Assembly: GCF_036324505.1 (NCBI RefSeq)
Contig: NC_086356.1
Location: 14,493,244-14,557,243, forward strand
Length of the DNA: 64,000 nucleotides
Origin: Eleginops maclovinus
Taxonomy: Eukaryota; Chordata; Actinopteri; Perciformes; Eleginopidae
Direction of reading: 5' to 3'
In this document: positions 60,801 to 64,000 of the stretch, piece after piece
How the letters are laid out: the number at the start of each line of letters is the position of its first letter
Position numbering within the stretch: the stretch's first letter is position 1
Notes under the pieces: generated by a model
Databases searched by the model: none
The model's input: the letters and a program-made list of their open reading frames with translations, nothing else
What the model was told of the DNA's origin: nothing
Made by a program: the position numbers and the translations under genes

Positions 60801-63800
60801 CACAGTAAATCTGCAGGATTGAACTTGAAGGATTATAATAGATAGAAATAAATAAAATAATATTTGTATTATGTATTTTCGGACCTCTTATTGAAGATGT
60901 TCTTTTGGCTGCGGGCGACCGACCTCGTATGAATAAGTAGAGCACCAGGGATCACTGCTGTGTGTAGTTGGGTATGTTTACAGCAGCTGAAGAGCAAGAC
61001 TTCCTCACACATCACATTACACCTTATGTGACTCACCAGTGAATCTCTGAGCAGCTGGTGCATGTGAAGAAAGAGAGGAGAGGAGAGAGAGTCACAGTGA
61101 CATGTGTGGTGGGGGAAATCGTTCTTAGTGAGATGGCAGGAATAAATCTCTGTATTAACCTGCTGCCACAACAGTGGAGGAGTGAGAGCCAAAGTGATGA
61201 TGGCTGTGCTCCATTTGCTCTGCTTTGCTTTCCTGATTGGCTGTATAACATCCATCCATGATGTAAACCCCCCCCCCCTAAAAAAAATACATGCAGCTAA
61301 AACAACAATAGGTTTTCCTAGTATTATAACCTTGGTTATATATCATTTCCTATGGGTTTTGCTATTTAAAGTATAACCCATCTTATTTTGAAATTGCATT
61401 GGGAAGGGATCTCTCTATGGTCATTATGGAGGGAAGATCAGCAACCAAAACACAAACACAGTTTCATCACCCAGGAGAATGTGTGAATGCTTTTATTATA
61501 ATGTCAACCTTTCTTTGAATTATAACAATATTAACAGTAACAGTGATCATTTTCTTTACACATTACTTTTCAAGCTTAAGCACAAAATGCTTTTGAGGTA
61601 ACATTTTATAAACACAAATCAGAAAAGCTGAAACACAAAATGTAGGAACATGAGGGCGCATATATATCAAGCAGCGCTGATCCCATACACAAACAGATGG
61701 AGGTGCAAGTGCAAAAAAAATCTGTAATTTATATATAGCATTAAGTCAGATGTGGATAAAAGAAGTAGACTTGTATAAAGCAGGTAGTATTGAAGTTAAG
61801 GAAATAACAATAAACAAACAAATGTAGCCGGGGATCTTATTTATTGTTCATCTGATATTAAGCATCATTTGTAGATGCTTTATCCTCCCCATAAGCTCCC
61901 CTCTGTTTTGTTGGATGCAGTAAAAGCACCATAAAATAATGCAATATGAGAGATCTTCCATGGATTATTTTTTCCATTACCTTTTCAGACCTACCAACAC
62001 ACCCATTTGTCTCCTTTTTATATTGTCAATACGTCAGCTCACTGATGTAATGTCTCTCTCTATTCTCTTTTTTGATTTAGTCATTTGGTGAGTTGTTATT
62101 ATGAATCACATTTCTGTATCCTCCTTGATTGCATTGTTTGTCATATCTATTTCAACAAGCAACATGAATAATAGTCTTTTGCCATGGCAGACAAACAAAA
62201 TAGACTATTAAACCACCAGGATTTCTCTAAATGAAAAACACCAGACTGTTTGAAAATTAGACAACCAGTTACATGTATTCTCATTTTGCATTAGTAATGG
62301 TTTAACGTAGCTTGGTATTGCATTATTGTGCAAACTATAAAGATAGTTAAATGAAAAATAAGTGAAAAATATATTAAAATGAATTACTTTAATGTAAGAA
62401 ACAGACATTATAGACTTCAGAGAGGTAGTTCAAGCCTATTAAAGCGTCACCAATTTATGACACTAAAAAGCATGTGTGACCTTGACACAAAGGAAAGCCA
62501 TGTAAAGAAAAAGTCACAGGTTTGATTCTTGTGACAGCAAATGTGTCACCATTGATGCATTCTAACATCTCAAAATAACCATTGAATAATTCATTGTGCG
62601 GTGCATTAAACAAGACTTTTACCTCTAATGCATGCCCAGCTTGAAAGAATACATCAATGTGTCTGTGATGCAGCCTGTTAATATTTCTAGTGAGCTCAAA
62701 CTTGCTGTGGCTCTCTCCCAGTCTGTCTGGGCATGTGCAGAGAGGCACTGCAGTGCTGCACTGTGAAAGAGAGAAAGACGGAGAGAGGGGAGTTATGACA
62801 GGGTGCTCGTGCCCTGCAATATTCTCGTTGTCACCCCATGTGTTGAGAGAGCATTAAGAGGATAACAAGGGCTATATTTGTGAATATTCCACTGCTGCAG
62901 TACTGCATTATGAAGCATCCATTAAGCAGGAAACGGTTAATGACAATGTCAGTGTCAGCGATCTACAAGGCACTGAAGTGGTTTTGACAGCACATATTCT
63001 CATCTGGCAGCTCGTCAGTGTACTAGAACTTGTGTCTTTTGGGATTTTCTCTTGCCCAAAAACAAGCTGAGTCCATTTGGTGGAATGCGACCCCTAAAAC
63101 TATCACATTTAGCAGTAGTTCTGCTCCACCCTCAACCTTTTTAACCACTTGTAAAGATCTCAGAAGACAGCCCCTTAATCAGAAGAAACAACCAAGTTCC
63201 ATCTTAGACAGTTTTATTGGCTGTTGTTTCTTCCCAAACAAACCTCCACCAACTGTGTCTGTTCTCCCTGGATCACTTTTTCATCCGTCTGATCTAATTT
63301 CAGGTCCATTTGTTTTCTGCTTGGCTCAGATTCTTTCCCTAACACGGCCACAGATAGGGCAAGAGTTTTACTTGATGTGACTTTGATAAGTGAAAAAGAA
63401 ATAGTCCACTAACGAATCCTTCTAGGTTAGTGAAACAACACTAATGCTAGTTTGGTAAACAATAAGAACAGAAAAAGAATGTATCGAGATCATGGTTTTT
63501 GCTTAAAATGTACTTAAAAGTGTATTATGCGGCAACCAGATGCACAAAAACAGAGAGGACCAATTAAAGCAAAGATGTCAACACTCCTGGCAAACCATCT
63601 TTAACCACTTAAACCAAGAAACTAGACAACATAATAAAACTAATTTATCTAAAACATTCAAGTGCAAGACCATAGTAAGGGGGTAAAAAAGGCTTCCTTT
63701 GTTCTGTGTTGTTTTCCAGGAAATTGATGATCATTATTTCATATCCATAAGGCAGAGGATGTTTCCAGACATTGTTTTGAGGTTCAGCTTTGACACAGTA

Positions 63801-64000
63801 TCAGCCTGCGACATTAATTGTGTTGTTGCAGGCATGATCATTCTCTGCCTCTCGGGCTGCTGAGGCATCAAAACAGGTGGAACATAAATGGCACAGCATG
63901 TGCACCTCAGAGTCGTGACGCACCCTGGTATTTTCTAAAAGCTGTCATCCATTTTGTGGGCAATGATGACGGTGGTGGCGAAAGAGGTGGGGGTGGTATC
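57871..64000. other. intergenic, no gene seen to window end
   Basis: No exon or RNA gene is recognised. The segment 60230-60470 ends with GCATGTAAACATAGTC, reminiscent of a fish DNA-transposon terminus, but no partner terminus was found. An 11-base C run lies at 61268-61278. The segment 62500-63020 is unique, rich in ATTA and GATTA-like sites and could be a conserved element. The last 300 bases are featureless. Confidence 0.5.
61268..61278. repeat. poly(C) run, 11 bases
   Basis: Eleven C followed by TA and an A run. Its length is subject to sequencing error. Confidence 0.85.

Noticed and set aside
60439..60945. 168-residue minus-strand open frame in the downstream region
   Set aside because: No family resemblance, low-complexity His/Pro content and no splice or promoter context; likely chance.

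Overview
The window is animal nuclear DNA, most likely from a ray-finned (teleost) fish. The evidence is spliced exons with GT/AG borders, long AT-rich introns, abundant TG/CA microsatellites, and several short dispersed repeats of kinds I recognise from fish genomes. There is no sign of bacterial, organellar or viral gene organisation. Family names for the repeats come from memory and structure, not from a database search.

The only gene I can support is the 3' part of hcn1 on the + strand. It encodes the hyperpolarization-activated, cyclic-nucleotide-gated channel 1, the pore subunit of the pacemaker current Ih. Five exons are visible at 7329-7547, 14379-14525, 18163-18403, 24275-24439 and 31710-32791. 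They correspond to exons 4-8 of the usual eight-exon gene. All splice junctions keep the reading frame and together they encode 617 residues plus a stop: the pore loop and S6, the C-linker, the complete cyclic-nucleotide-binding domain (CNBD), and a long low-complexity tail ending in Ser-Asn-Leu. The first exons, covering the N-terminus, S1-S5 and the promoter, lie off the left edge. A long AT-rich 3' UTR follows, with candidate poly(A) signals near 35.5 kb and 36.25 kb.

Region by region: 1-7328 is the end of intron 3 and holds two copies of a tRNA-derived SINE and a degenerate hAT-like element. Intron 4 carries a 464-bp dispersed repeat, and a second copy lies inverted downstream of the gene at 39.7-40.1 kb. 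Intron 5 carries a 197-bp uninterrupted TG tract. Intron 6 has one partial repeat end. Intron 7 carries a MITE with 17-bp terminal inverted repeats and internal GCTA palindromes, plus a few repeat relics. From about 36.3 kb to the end (27.7 kb) I find no gene. This stretch holds a microsatellite cluster (40.6-42.8 kb), a 195-bp hAT-type MITE with a perfect 8-bp target-site duplication (45243-45437), other repeat relics, and several unique stretches that could be conserved non-coding elements.

I did not find a previously undescribed biological system. The points most worth checking are an Arg in place of Gln just after the GYG selectivity filter, two poly-alanine tracts in the channel tail, Pumilio-type and AU-rich motifs in the 3' UTR, and the small mobile elements.
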